NCBI RefSeq assembly: GCF_000213785.1
Contig: NC_015557.1
Coordinates: forward strand, 1,282,664 to 1,346,663
Origin: Hydrogenobaculum sp. 3684
Lineage (GTDB): Bacteria > Aquificota > Aquificia > Aquificales > Aquificaceae
Length of the DNA: 64,000 nt
Reading direction: 5' to 3'
A program made the translations under genes and the position numbers. Below the pieces are notes generated by a model that did no database searches, was not told the DNA's origin, and saw only the letters and a program-made list of their open reading frames with translations. Below, one piece after another: positions 46,501 to 54,437 of the stretch. Within the stretch, counting starts at the first letter, position 1. The number at the start of each line of letters is the position of its first letter.

Positions 46501-47083
46501 CTTTATCTTTTTCTGAATATTCAGAAAACTTGACTTTATCCATCGCATAGAAATACCAATTTTGAAGCTCGTTGTAAAATTCTTTGGTTACTGGTTCCAC
46601 ACTAAAGGCGTTTTTTATAGATTCTAAATTTTTAAAATTGCAGTCTTTAAGCTGATTTATGAAGGTTTTGTTTGGAAGTTTCGGATCTATATAAAACGTA
46701 AACCTTTTGTAATAACTGTATTGGGCTTTTATGCCATAGGTATTTTTAAATACAAATGAAAGTCTAAACGATCTATCAGAGTAAAATAAAAACAACCCGT
46801 AATATTTGTTTTCTTTGTTCAAAAGCTCTTTTGCAATATCAAACTGTTTTTTCTTGCTGGTTCTTTCAGTAAGATTTTTGACCTTCACAGCAAAAACTAC
46901 CAAATCAGCTTCCCGGTCTTCTAACTTTATATGTCCTAAATATGTTATTTCCTCTATCAACTCTTCATGGTTTTCATAATCGTATACTTGTCTTGGAGAA
47001 ACGGTAAAATTGTTATCATAAAGATAATTTTGAAAATCTTCCAAAGAAAACGCTTTTGTGAGGTTTTCTAATATCTCTACCAT
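43532..47083 (-). CDS. Eco57I-like adenine-specific DNA methyltransferase (restriction-modification)
   Basis: An 1183-residue protein. The catalytic domain has SAM motif I DPACGSGAFPMG (481-492) and the N6-adenine motif NPPY (722-725, VIGNPPYVRHEKI). The C-terminal third (after about 900) resembles a target-recognition region (LPLPPI near residue 1130). The first 480 residues contain a region with READLVVFAVKVK, which could be a degraded PD-(D/E)XK nuclease, but no clear ExK triad was seen. It starts 2 nt after the helicase stop, so the two genes form one operon. With no separate specificity subunit, it probably combines recognition and methylation. It is not a BREX PglX by context, since no PglZ or BrxC is present. 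Confidence 0.9.
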   Translation of the reverse strand: MVEILENLTKAFSLEDFQNYLYDNNFTVSPRQVYDYENHEELIEEITYLGHIKLEDREADLVVFAVKVKNLTERTSKKKQFDIAKELLNKENKYYGLFLFYSDRSFRLSFVFKNTYGIKAQYSYYKRFTFYIDPKLPNKTFINQLKDCNFKNLESIKNAFSVEPVTKEFYNELQNWYFYAMDKVKFSEYSEKDKEIRNAQSLIRLLTRLIFIWFLKEKGLVPNDLFDEQKLKNIVKDFGKSNNYYNAILQNLFFATLNTPIDQRAWAKNEGYPANRKDFGVKIKYRYEDKFLINEEEAKKLFSSIPFINGGLFDCLDKDSIYIDGFTRNEKKQAKIDDELFFSSKEKTVDLSKYELSANAKVRGLIDILKSYNFTTDEATPIDQEIALDPELLGKVFENLLASYNPETNTTARKATGSYYTPREIVDYMVEESLREYLKTKVPQAEEILDNLFSYSNENIDLPENLKKELIYAIDQIKIIDPACGSGAFPMGILHKLVYLLQKLDPANKVWYEIQVDRINKESKEVLEMAKDENALKELLNEVKEHFNESINYPDYARKLYLIENCIYGVDIQPIAIQISKLRFFISLILDQKADKTKPNFGILTLPNLETKFISANALIGLENTPQRRIRNPEIVKLEKHLKSLRHRYFRIRSRKEKIQLQEEDKKIREQIKELLIKNRWPAETADKIAHFDIFDPNASADWFDPEWMFGVVDGFDIVIGNPPYVRHEKIKAIKPILERQNYEVFTSTADLYVYFYEKGYQLLKDQGILAYITSNKWMRAKYGEKLRKFLKEKTAILEIIDFSGYSVFEQTVDTNILIFRKQKPRKEHIFRFLEVKSDIEDIEEYLRKDKSKLIEQATEKGVERLNSWSQVDTWQELRTWQTMYQNKLSDNAWTLGDESVLSLKDKIEKVGKPLKDWDVKIYYGIKTGFNEAFIIDSEKRNEILRNCKTEEERKRTEEIIKPVLRGRDIEKYRYKWAGLWIIGTFPAKHLNINDYPALKDYLASFGDRLLQDGKPGHRKKTSNKWFETQDNIAYYQEFEKEKIVWQEIVREPSFAYDNSGMYVEATAFLMTGKNLKYIIGLLNSKPVAFFFKTFYAGGGLGEDGYRYKKAFLEQLPLPPITKENQPIADQIIQKVEQILTLTQSEDYETNQEKQEHVKRLEHEIDKIVYKLYGLTEEEIKII

Positions 47084-47085
47084 TT

Positions 47086-50000
47086 TTAAGCACTCTCTTG
47101 ATTTTCTACACTTATTATAACATCTTCGTTGGATAGATTTAAAAATTTTAGCTGATCTTCTATTTTTCTTAAAAAATCTTCTCCTATTTCGTTTTTTATC
47201 TCCTCTAATTTAGAACATACATTTTTGATATCTTTTAGATCTTTTTCTATTTCCACAATTTTTCTTAATATATAATCCGAAAGACTTCCATAATATTCTA
47301 TATCTTTTTTAAGATCGATAATAAAAGCTCTAAAAGGTTTTAGATATTCATCTTGTGTATTCAACAAACTTTGTAAAAGGTTTAGAGCTTTTGATTCCAA
47401 AGAGCTTGAGTTTGATCTTCTTCTTATATAAGCATCTTTGTCTAGCACTATTTCATAATTCTTCCAAAATTTATCTGACAATCTTAAAGATTTTTCACCC
47501 TTGTTTGCTTTTATTTTCTCGTAAGCTTCTTCAAAGCTTATGGATTTTGGCTGTCTTTCTTGATAATCTTTGTAGCCCACAAACATATCTTTTCCTTTTC
47601 TAATGAAAACAAAAAGTTCATCTTTTTGCCCTTTTTTGGCGGTTTTAACCCTTTTTGGCATATCTTCAATTTGATTTAGTATATCTGGATAAGAATTTTT
47701 TATATTTTCAAACTCATCCCTTAGCTTTGTAAAAAAGCTTTCTTCTTCACCCTCTTGATAGGTGTTTAACCTTTTGTATAGCTTTGACTCGGTGGGTTCT
47801 TCAGACTCATCAAAGATTTTGGCATCTTCTCCAAGGATATTGTGAATCATAAACATTTTGTTTTGGGCTATCTCCCTTGATCTTACTATATCAGATCCTT
47901 TTTCAGTGGGAAAGAAATTGACTATGTAGATCTCATCGTAAACCTTTTTACCTATTCTATTTATACGTCCCACCCTTTGTATAACCCTAACAGGATTCCA
48001 AGGTATATCGTAATTTATCACCACACCAGCTCTGTTGAGGTTATAACCTTCAGATAGTTTATCAGTGGCAAGAAGTATGCTGTACTTATCTTCTTGTTCT
48101 TTGTTTTGGGCGTCAAAATTTTTGGCTATCTCCTCAAATTTGGTTTTCCCTATGTTGCCATAAGCACTAAGCAATATATTTCCAAATTTAGCTTTTAATA
48201 TACTGTCTAAGTGTTTTGCCGTATCTATGTATTCGGTAAATATAACCACTTTTCTATTTTCTTTTATAAAAGCCTCGATACCAGATATAAGCCTATCTGC
48301 TTTAGGATCATTCTCTGTAAGGTTTAGCTCTTTTATCTTTCTTATAAAATCATCAAAAAGATCAATATCACTTTGTATATCTTCTATAAATTTATCTTTT
48401 AGTTTAAACGTAGATAAATCATAAACTTTGTAATAGTTGCTGTTTAGTTTTTCGTTTTTTAAACGATCTTCATAATCTGCGAGCTCTTTTAAAATCTCAT
48501 CTGGATCTGCTGTAACGATATCTTCCATGAGTTTTCTATCAAGTATAAACTTACCTGATTTCTCAATAAACTTTAAAGCTGTTTCATTTATACGTTTAAA
48601 GCTTTTAATACTCTCATAAAAAGATCCAAAACTACTTTCAAATCTTTTCACAAGAAGCCTTCTCATGAAATCGTATAAATTTTTCTGATAAACAAATATA
48701 AACCTATCATCTTCAGAAAGTTTGCTATCTTCATTTGTTATACCTTTCTCGTATTTAATAGGCATATATATAGCACCCTTGAAATATCCGCCCTTACTAT
48801 CATCGTCAAAAGCTCTTATCACCTCATCGTAAAATTTTGATTGCTTTGGTGTTAATTCATAAAACCACTCTATTGGATCTCTTACAATAGGAAGATCTAT
48901 CTTTTCCTTATAATGCTTTAAATCAAGTCTATTTCTTCTTATTAAAACAGGTTCTACGATGGCTTTTATACGCCTTGCCAACATCTTAGACTTATCCCTT
49001 ACTTTTTCAATATTTACAGTATCTTCTCCAAAGATCTCTTTGTAATATTTTTTGGCTTTTTTTCGTCTTTCAGCGTTTGATGAGTTGTAGTGTTTCTTGA
49101 TATAAGAGAGCTCATTAAACAGATCCTCATATTCATCAAATTTTGCCTTTAGATTTTCATCAAGGAGTATCGTAGATTTTTTTGGTATCGTAAAAAGCTT
49201 AAGAAGTGAAAATATATCAGATGGTTTGTTGTTAAAAGGTGTAGCGGTAAGAAGCATAACAGTTCTACCTCTACATATCTCTTTTAGCTGATTATAACTA
49301 GCGGTGTCTTCGTTTCTAAACCTATGGGCTTCGTCTATAACAACAATATCTATATTGTCTGAGTTTTTTACAAACTGAAGCGCCTCATCGAGCTTTCCAA
49401 TAGACCACACTTCCCATCCGTAAAGCTCAAAATCTTCCAAATATTTTTTCCATCCTATCGTTTTAGCATCATCCCCTATCAAATGAGGAGGCGATAAAAC
49501 AATACCCCTTTTACCCATTGCCTTACCTACCATACAAGCAACGATTGACTTTCCAAGTCCCACCACATCGGCAAGGATAACCCCTCCATGCGCTTCACAG
49601 CTGGCTATTGCTTGAGATACAGCCTCAATTTGATAAGAGTAAGGCCTATATCCCTTTTTTTCCATAAGGCTTATAAGCTCTTTACCTATATCTTTAGCTT
49701 GGTAAGTGTCAAGATAGTTTTTAATAAGATAAACATATGCCACAAAAGGATCTATATATCTTAAAAATGTATTTCTTCTCATGGCGTTTACAACGTCTTC
49801 AGCCGATAACTCTATAGCCATTTCCCAATTAGCGTCAAAGTACTCTTCTGCATCTTTAAAACCATAATCTTTTATCTCGACGTTAAACTCGTTTTGGCTT
49901 TCGATACCAGCAAGCGTTAAGTTGCTACTTCCTGTTATAAAAAGCTCAGGAGCCCCAGTTTCAGTGGTTTTAAACAAATAAAGCTTTGCATGGTTTGGAT

Positions 50001-50412
50001 CTTTAGTTTTTCTTATTACAAGCTTTCTTTTTTCTAAAAGCTCCACAAAAAACTCAGCTTGTTCATAAATCTCTTTCTTATCGAGTTTTTCATTTGTAAA
50101 TGCAATTTTTATAGATTCTATAAAATCTCTTATGGTTTCTTCTTTGTTTTCTATGCTTTTAGAAGCCTCATATAAACCAAAATTTCCCTTATCTACGTTT
50201 AGACCTACAAGTATCTTAATATGTTCATCTTGAAGCTTTCCATTTTCATACAGCTCTTTTAAAGTCTCATAAAGCTCTTTTATACCAGAAAAATAGAAAA
50301 ATCCCACAAGAAACTTTAGCTCTTTGCTTATACCAACAAGCTCTTTTAGCCTACTTTGTAAACTTTTATTACCGCTATTTGTTATAAAATTTTGAGGAGA
50401 GTGCTTTAGCAT
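47086..50412 (-). CDS. PLD-nuclease/SNF2-helicase fusion (defence)
   Basis: An 1108-residue protein. The N-terminal 200 residues are a phospholipase D-type nuclease domain with H141 and K143 in HAKLYLF and GSSN at 161-164, with an ExE-type acid after (QNEFNVE). A SNF2/DEAD-like helicase follows: motif I ADVVGLGKSIVA (281-292), DEAH (360-363), III LLTATPFNN and VI QRVGRINRIGK. A long coiled C-terminus follows. The helicase and methyltransferase are adjacent in one operon, with the PLD domain as candidate DNA cutter. The IS605-like right-end repeat lies 12 bp upstream of the ATG. Confidence 0.92.
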   Translation of the reverse strand: MLKHSPQNFITNSGNKSLQSRLKELVGISKELKFLVGFFYFSGIKELYETLKELYENGKLQDEHIKILVGLNVDKGNFGLYEASKSIENKEETIRDFIESIKIAFTNEKLDKKEIYEQAEFFVELLEKRKLVIRKTKDPNHAKLYLFKTTETGAPELFITGSSNLTLAGIESQNEFNVEIKDYGFKDAEEYFDANWEMAIELSAEDVVNAMRRNTFLRYIDPFVAYVYLIKNYLDTYQAKDIGKELISLMEKKGYRPYSYQIEAVSQAIASCEAHGGVILADVVGLGKSIVACMVGKAMGKRGIVLSPPHLIGDDAKTIGWKKYLEDFELYGWEVWSIGKLDEALQFVKNSDNIDIVVIDEAHRFRNEDTASYNQLKEICRGRTVMLLTATPFNNKPSDIFSLLKLFTIPKKSTILLDENLKAKFDEYEDLFNELSYIKKHYNSSNAERRKKAKKYYKEIFGEDTVNIEKVRDKSKMLARRIKAIVEPVLIRRNRLDLKHYKEKIDLPIVRDPIEWFYELTPKQSKFYDEVIRAFDDDSKGGYFKGAIYMPIKYEKGITNEDSKLSEDDRFIFVYQKNLYDFMRRLLVKRFESSFGSFYESIKSFKRINETALKFIEKSGKFILDRKLMEDIVTADPDEILKELADYEDRLKNEKLNSNYYKVYDLSTFKLKDKFIEDIQSDIDLFDDFIRKIKELNLTENDPKADRLISGIEAFIKENRKVVIFTEYIDTAKHLDSILKAKFGNILLSAYGNIGKTKFEEIAKNFDAQNKEQEDKYSILLATDKLSEGYNLNRAGVVINYDIPWNPVRVIQRVGRINRIGKKVYDEIYIVNFFPTEKGSDIVRSREIAQNKMFMIHNILGEDAKIFDESEEPTESKLYKRLNTYQEGEEESFFTKLRDEFENIKNSYPDILNQIEDMPKRVKTAKKGQKDELFVFIRKGKDMFVGYKDYQERQPKSISFEEAYEKIKANKGEKSLRLSDKFWKNYEIVLDKDAYIRRRSNSSSLESKALNLLQSLLNTQDEYLKPFRAFIIDLKKDIEYYGSLSDYILRKIVEIEKDLKDIKNVCSKLEEIKNEIGEDFLRKIEDQLKFLNLSNEDVIISVENQESA

Positions 50413-50424
50413 TTTTATGTTCTC

Positions 50425-50476
50425 TTGAGTGGCATTGTTTGTTCCTCAGAGTTGAAATGCGATGGTATCGCTCTAT
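50425..50476 (-). repeat. orphan copy of the TnpB-element right end, copy 2
   Basis: Ungapped match to 23602-23653 on the same + strand sequence (41 of 52 bases), including the hairpin GCGAT-GGT-ATCGC at 50459-50471 and the GAAAT/TCTA flanks. No tnpB remains nearby. It fills most of the 82-bp gap between the hydrogenase stop and the helicase start, where the promoter or leader of the methyltransferase/helicase operon should lie. Confidence 0.75.
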
Positions 50477-50494
50477 CCATTAAATTATTATATC

Positions 50495-51457
50495 TTAAAA
50501 GCTAAATATATCAAAATTCTGAGGTGTTATAGGTGCTTCTTCTTTGTACATGGTTTTGTCCCAAAAGCCTTCTTGGGAGCAGCCGATGCAACCATGGCCT
50601 GATCTTATGGGGAAAGATAGGCCGTTGTACCAGCCAATGGAACTGCAGGCGTTGTAGGTGCTTGGACCTTTGCATCCAAGTTTATAAAGGCAATAACCGG
50701 CTTTTGCACCTTCATCGTCAAAGCGTTCGGCAAACTTGTTGGCGTTGTAAAAGTTCTTCCTATAGCAAGTGTCGTGGATTGTCATACCATAAAACATCTT
50801 TGGTCTTAACTTGCTATCAAGAGGAGGTAGTTCGTCTTTTAAAAGCATATAAACGATCACACCTGCCATTATCTCTGGTATAGGAGGGCATCCGGGTACT
50901 TTTACGATGGGTTTATTTTTGATGATGGTATCTACAGAAGATGATTTTGTAGGATTTGGATAAGCCGCTTGTACACAGCCAAAAGATGCACATGAACCCC
51001 AAGCTATAATAGCTTTTGCACCTTCGGCAGCTTCCAAAAGCTCTTCGTTGAAGGGTCTTCCTCCCACCATGCAGCAAGCCCCATTTTCAAACTCCGTAAT
51101 GCTTCCTTCTATGGCAAGTATGTAGTTTCCTTTGTATTGTTCTATTATTTTCTTTTTATAGTTTAATAGATTTTCACCACAAGAAGCAGATATCAAATCA
51201 TCGTATTCTAAAGATATCAACGATACTATATCGCTAAACACCGGTGATGAGCTTCTCATCAAAGACTCAGAACAGCATGAGCATTCAAGTCCATGAAACC
51301 ACAAAACCGGTATCCTCGGCTTTTGTTTTAGAGCTTCTAATATATTGTTTATTTCATTTGGATTTATACCAAGAAGCCCACATATTTTTGTAGAAAAACT
51401 TACGAATTCTCTATACCTAACCCCTCTTCCCGTAAGAAAATCATAATAAGTTTCCAT
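50495..51457 (-). CDS. [NiFe] hydrogenase small subunit, six-Cys proximal cluster, no partner nearby
   Basis: A 320-residue group 1-like small subunit. The proximal-cluster ligands are C59, C61 and C62 (ECSCCSE), C156 and C161 (GSCASFGC) and C190 (PGCPPIPE): the two extra cysteines (61 and 161) are those that make the O2-tolerant [4Fe-3S] cluster in membrane-bound hydrogenases. The medial and distal cluster regions (HDTCYR; YCLYKLGCKGP; YNACSS...GHGCIGCS) are intact. The N-terminus resembles a Tat signal but reads VRYREFVSF instead of twin Arg, and there is no C-terminal membrane anchor, so it may stay in the cytoplasm. No large-subunit gene is adjacent; the methyltransferase/helicase island follows. 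Confidence 0.92.
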   Translation of the reverse strand: METYYDFLTGRGVRYREFVSFSTKICGLLGINPNEINNILEALKQKPRIPVLWFHGLECSCCSESLMRSSSPVFSDIVSLISLEYDDLISASCGENLLNYKKKIIEQYKGNYILAIEGSITEFENGACCMVGGRPFNEELLEAAEGAKAIIAWGSCASFGCVQAAYPNPTKSSSVDTIIKNKPIVKVPGCPPIPEIMAGVIVYMLLKDELPPLDSKLRPKMFYGMTIHDTCYRKNFYNANKFAERFDDEGAKAGYCLYKLGCKGPSTYNACSSIGWYNGLSFPIRSGHGCIGCSQEGFWDKTMYKEEAPITPQNFDIFSF

Positions 51458-51494
51458 ATCATTTTATATTTACATACTAAAAGCCTAAAAATAA

Positions 51495-51767
51495 TTAAAA
51501 GCTGTTTAAACCGCTGTTTTGAGTGTTTTGTACGCTTTGGGTTATCATGTTGTTCATGAAATTGTAAAGGGCTGATTCAAAAGAGTTTATACCTGTGGTA
51601 GCTTGCTGGTTTTCTTGTTTGGATTTTTCAGCAGGTGATACCGGTTCTCCCATAAAAAGTCCAAAAGGTAGAACGCCATCTACCATACCCGCTTGCTGGG
51701 CTTTTGGCTGAGGTTGTACGTTGTTTTGCAAAGCGCTTAAGTTAAAAATAGCGTTTGATATATTCAT
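51495..51767 (-). CDS. small Gln/Asn-rich protein, unknown function
   Basis: A 90-residue protein (MNISNAIFNLSALQN start) with a strong AAGGAGG site 7 nt upstream of the ATG at 51767. It is rich in Gln, Asn and Ala with no cysteine and no signal peptide. An upstream in-frame extension to 51827 lacks a ribosome site and is not preferred. It precedes the hydrogenase small subunit by 37 bp on the same strand. Confidence 0.6.
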   Translation of the reverse strand: MNISNAIFNLSALQNNVQPQPKAQQAGMVDGVLPFGLFMGEPVSPAEKSKQENQQATTGINSFESALYNFMNNMITQSVQNTQNSGLNSF

Positions 51768-51862
51768 ATTAAAACCTCCTTTTAATAAGATAAGTATTTG
51801 GCTTTTAAGAGCCATGATATTTCTCATTGTATAAATTAAATTGAGATTTCATATTAAAATCT

Positions 51863-52090
51863 ATGAGGTTAGTTGAAGCTACACAAGATAAAGAGCTAAA
51901 GATAAAGGGATACGTTGTAAAAGGTCACAACGAAAATCCAGGCTGGAAGAGAAAGCTCATAAGCATGGGTATAGTACCTGGAGTAAGCGTAAAAATCCTT
52001 AGAAAAGACGACAGAAATATGATACTAAAAGTCTACAATTCAAGGATATCTATATGTAACTGCCTTGCGGATAAAGTTGAAGTAGAATGA
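51863..52090 (+). CDS. feoA: ferrous iron transport protein A (FeoA)
   Basis: A 75-residue SH3-like protein. KGHNENPGWKRKLISMGIVPG is the FeoA core. It assists FeoB in Fe(II) uptake. Its start overlaps no ribosome site; a TTGTAT-17-CATATT-type promoter ends about 7 nt before the ATG, so it may be leaderless. The stop overlaps feoB by 4 nt (ATGA). Confidence 0.9.
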   Translation: MRLVEATQDKELKIKGYVVKGHNENPGWKRKLISMGIVPGVSVKILRKDDRNMILKVYNSRISICNCLADKVEVE

Positions 52091-54180
52091 AAAAAATAGA
52101 GCTGGCTTTTGTTGGCAATCCAAACGTTGGAAAATCCACCATAATAAACAACGTAGCAAAAACCTCATTAAAAGTTGGCAATTGGCCGGGCGTCACCGTA
52201 AGAAAGACAGAAGCTACATTGCTCTATAAAGATTATGAATTTCATATCATAGATTTACCAGGCACTTACTCTTTGGATTATACATCAGAAGATGTGGCTG
52301 TTACCACAGATTTTTTGATAAACAACCCTCCTGATATAATAGTAAATATCATAGAAGCCACAAACTTGGAACGTTCTCTAATATTGACTGCTGAGTTGAT
52401 AGAGCTAAAAATACCTATGGTAATAGTGCTAAATATGTGGGATGAAGCGTTAAAACTTGGGATAGATATAAATATAAAAAAGCTCTCAGAACTCATAGGC
52501 GTTGATGTAATAAGTGCCATAGGTACGAAAGAGGATTTAAAAGACAGACTTTTAGAAAGTATAGTATCTACTTATGAACAAAAGAAAATACCAAAAGACC
52601 TAAGATACTCAGATATCACAGAAAAAGCCATAAACGATATCTTATCTTTCTGTGCCGTACCACCCAATAAAAATATACCACCTAGATTTTTTGCCATGAA
52701 GATACTCGAGCGTATAATCCCCTGCGATTGTTGCAACGAAATCATATTAAAACTTGAAAACGATTTGAAGGAAAATATCTACGATATACTTAAAAAAGAT
52801 ATATACGGTGTTGCTCACTTTATAAGTTCAAGCGTTGTAAAAAGAAGCTTTAAAGACGAGATAGAATTAACGGAAATCCTCGATAAGTTTGCTCTTCATC
52901 CTTTTTTTGGGCTTTTGATATTTGTAGTAGTGATGTATCTAATGTTTAAACTATCTTTTGATGTGAGCTATCCTATATCAAACTGGATAGGAGATTTTGA
53001 AAGCTCGTTTTTACATCCTTTGGTTTATAAGCTTTTCCCAAAAGCTCCATACATAGTAAAAAGTTTTGTATCAGGTGCAATATTAGACGGTGTTGGTTTT
53101 GTAATAAGCTTTGCACCCCTTGTGGGGGCTTTGTTTGTTGGGCTTTCTGTGTTGGAGCTATCTGGCTATCTTCCAAGAGTACCTATTATTTTTGATAGGT
53201 TTGTATCTAAGTTTGGAGTAGATGGACGTGGGATACTTCCTTTTATGCTTGGTTTTGGTTGCAATGTACCCGCTATTATGGCACTTAAAATATTAGAAGA
53301 TAAACGCTCAAAGCTTATAGTGGCAGCGATGATACCATTTACCAGTTGCCCAGCGAGGTTTGTGGTGTTTGCTTTTTTTGGAGCAATATTTTTCAAAAAC
53401 CCTGCTCCTATAATCTTATTTTTATACTTACTTGGTATATTTTTTAGCATACTAACGGCTATAGTTATGAACAAGGTTTTACCAAAAACAGAAAGCTTAC
53501 CAATGATATTAGAGCTTCCTCCTTATAGAAAACCCCCATTAAAGATAGTCTTAAACATAGCCTTTGTAGAATTAAAAGGATTTTTAAAAAGAGCCGGTAC
53601 TTTTATATTTGCTTCTACGGTAGTGGTTTGGGCTTTTTTACATATCCCCCCAAATACAAATGTAAAAGATACTGTAGCTGGTAAAATAGGTGGTGCTTTG
53701 GTATATGTGTTTAAACCAATAGGTATAGAAGACTGGAGAGCCACCACATCGCTGGTACCAGCTTTTTTGGCAAGAGAGATCATAATAAGTTCTATGGGTG
53801 CTATATACTCAGCCTCTGCCAAAGAAGATTATTCAAATTTTAATATAGAAAAGTCTTTTAAAGAACAAATGATATCCCTTGAAAACGCTTTAAAAAACAC
53901 CGCCATAGCCTTTGTATCCCCTGGGTTTTCAAATGTTTTTACAAAAGAAAGCACTGATTCTTCTACCATAAAAGCCATAAGAGATAGCTTAAGCCCTTAC
54001 GGAGCTTTATCTTTTATGGTGTTTGTGCTTTTGTATACCTCTTGTATAGCTACGGTGTCTATTTTAAAATCAGAGTTTGGAACAAAATTTGCCATGCTTT
54101 TTTTGACATACAGCTTCGTTTTAGGATGGGCGGTAGCTTTTGTGATATATAGACTAAGTATGGTGCTTCATGTTTTTTGA
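52087..54180 (+). CDS. feoB: ferrous iron transporter FeoB
   Basis: A 697-residue inner-membrane Fe(II) transporter. The N-terminal G domain has G1 GNPNVGKST (8-16), G3 DLPGTYSL and G4 NMWD; the GDI-like helix region follows and then about eight membrane helices with two Gate domains. It takes up Fe2+ under anaerobic or acidic conditions. It is followed by a 34-residue Cys-rich membrane peptide that overlaps its 3' end. Confidence 0.95.
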   Translation: MKKIELAFVGNPNVGKSTIINNVAKTSLKVGNWPGVTVRKTEATLLYKDYEFHIIDLPGTYSLDYTSEDVAVTTDFLINNPPDIIVNIIEATNLERSLILTAELIELKIPMVIVLNMWDEALKLGIDINIKKLSELIGVDVISAIGTKEDLKDRLLESIVSTYEQKKIPKDLRYSDITEKAINDILSFCAVPPNKNIPPRFFAMKILERIIPCDCCNEIILKLENDLKENIYDILKKDIYGVAHFISSSVVKRSFKDEIELTEILDKFALHPFFGLLIFVVVMYLMFKLSFDVSYPISNWIGDFESSFLHPLVYKLFPKAPYIVKSFVSGAILDGVGFVISFAPLVGALFVGLSVLELSGYLPRVPIIFDRFVSKFGVDGRGILPFMLGFGCNVPAIMALKILEDKRSKLIVAAMIPFTSCPARFVVFAFFGAIFFKNPAPIILFLYLLGIFFSILTAIVMNKVLPKTESLPMILELPPYRKPPLKIVLNIAFVELKGFLKRAGTFIFASTVVVWAFLHIPPNTNVKDTVAGKIGGALVYVFKPIGIEDWRATTSLVPAFLAREIIISSMGAIYSASAKEDYSNFNIEKSFKEQMISLENALKNTAIAFVSPGFSNVFTKESTDSSTIKAIRDSLSPYGALSFMVFVLLYTSCIATVSILKSEFGTKFAMLFLTYSFVLGWAVAFVIYRLSMVLHVF

Positions 54181-54274
54181 TTGGGCTTTTGTAATACTTC
54201 TTTTAACTTTTGGTATTTTTTATCTTATTAAAAGCCAAAAATCAAAGGCGAAAAAATGTGGTAAATGCCACTAA
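54170..54274 (+). CDS. FeoB-associated Cys-rich membrane peptide
   Basis: A 34-residue ORF that starts inside feoB (11-nt overlap). One hydrophobic helix (WAFVILLLTFGIFYLI) is followed by a Lys-rich tail with CGKCH. Small peptides with one helix and terminal cysteines, downstream of feoB, form the known FeoB-associated Cys-rich membrane family. They may function in place of FeoC; the role is unproven. Confidence 0.8.
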   Translation: MFFDWAFVILLLTFGIFYLIKSQKSKAKKCGKCH

Positions 54275-54284
54275 AAAATCAAAA

Positions 54285-54357
54285 AGCTAGCGGTGGGGGT
54301 CGAACCCACGACCTCGTGATTACAAATCACGTGCTCTGCCGACTGAGCTACGCTAGC
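54285..54357 (-). tRNA. tRNA-Thr(UGU)
   Basis: A 73-nt cloverleaf on the minus strand: acceptor GCTAGCG/CGCTAGC, D arm GCTC...GAGC, anticodon stem CGTGA/TCACG with the loop TTTGTAA (anticodon TGT) and T arm GTGGG-TTCGACC-CCCAC. Discriminator base T at 54285. No CCA is encoded. Confidence 0.97.
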
Positions 54358-54437
54358 TAAGTTAAAGCTAAATTATATCAAATAAAAACAATCTTGTCAA
54401 TATCTTATTCAAAAACTTTTTAGTATATCTTTTGGAT

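Noticed and set aside
43532-50412. BREX or DISARM system
   Set aside because: There are no PglZ, BrxC, DrmA or DrmB genes; only the methyltransferase and PLD-helicase are present.
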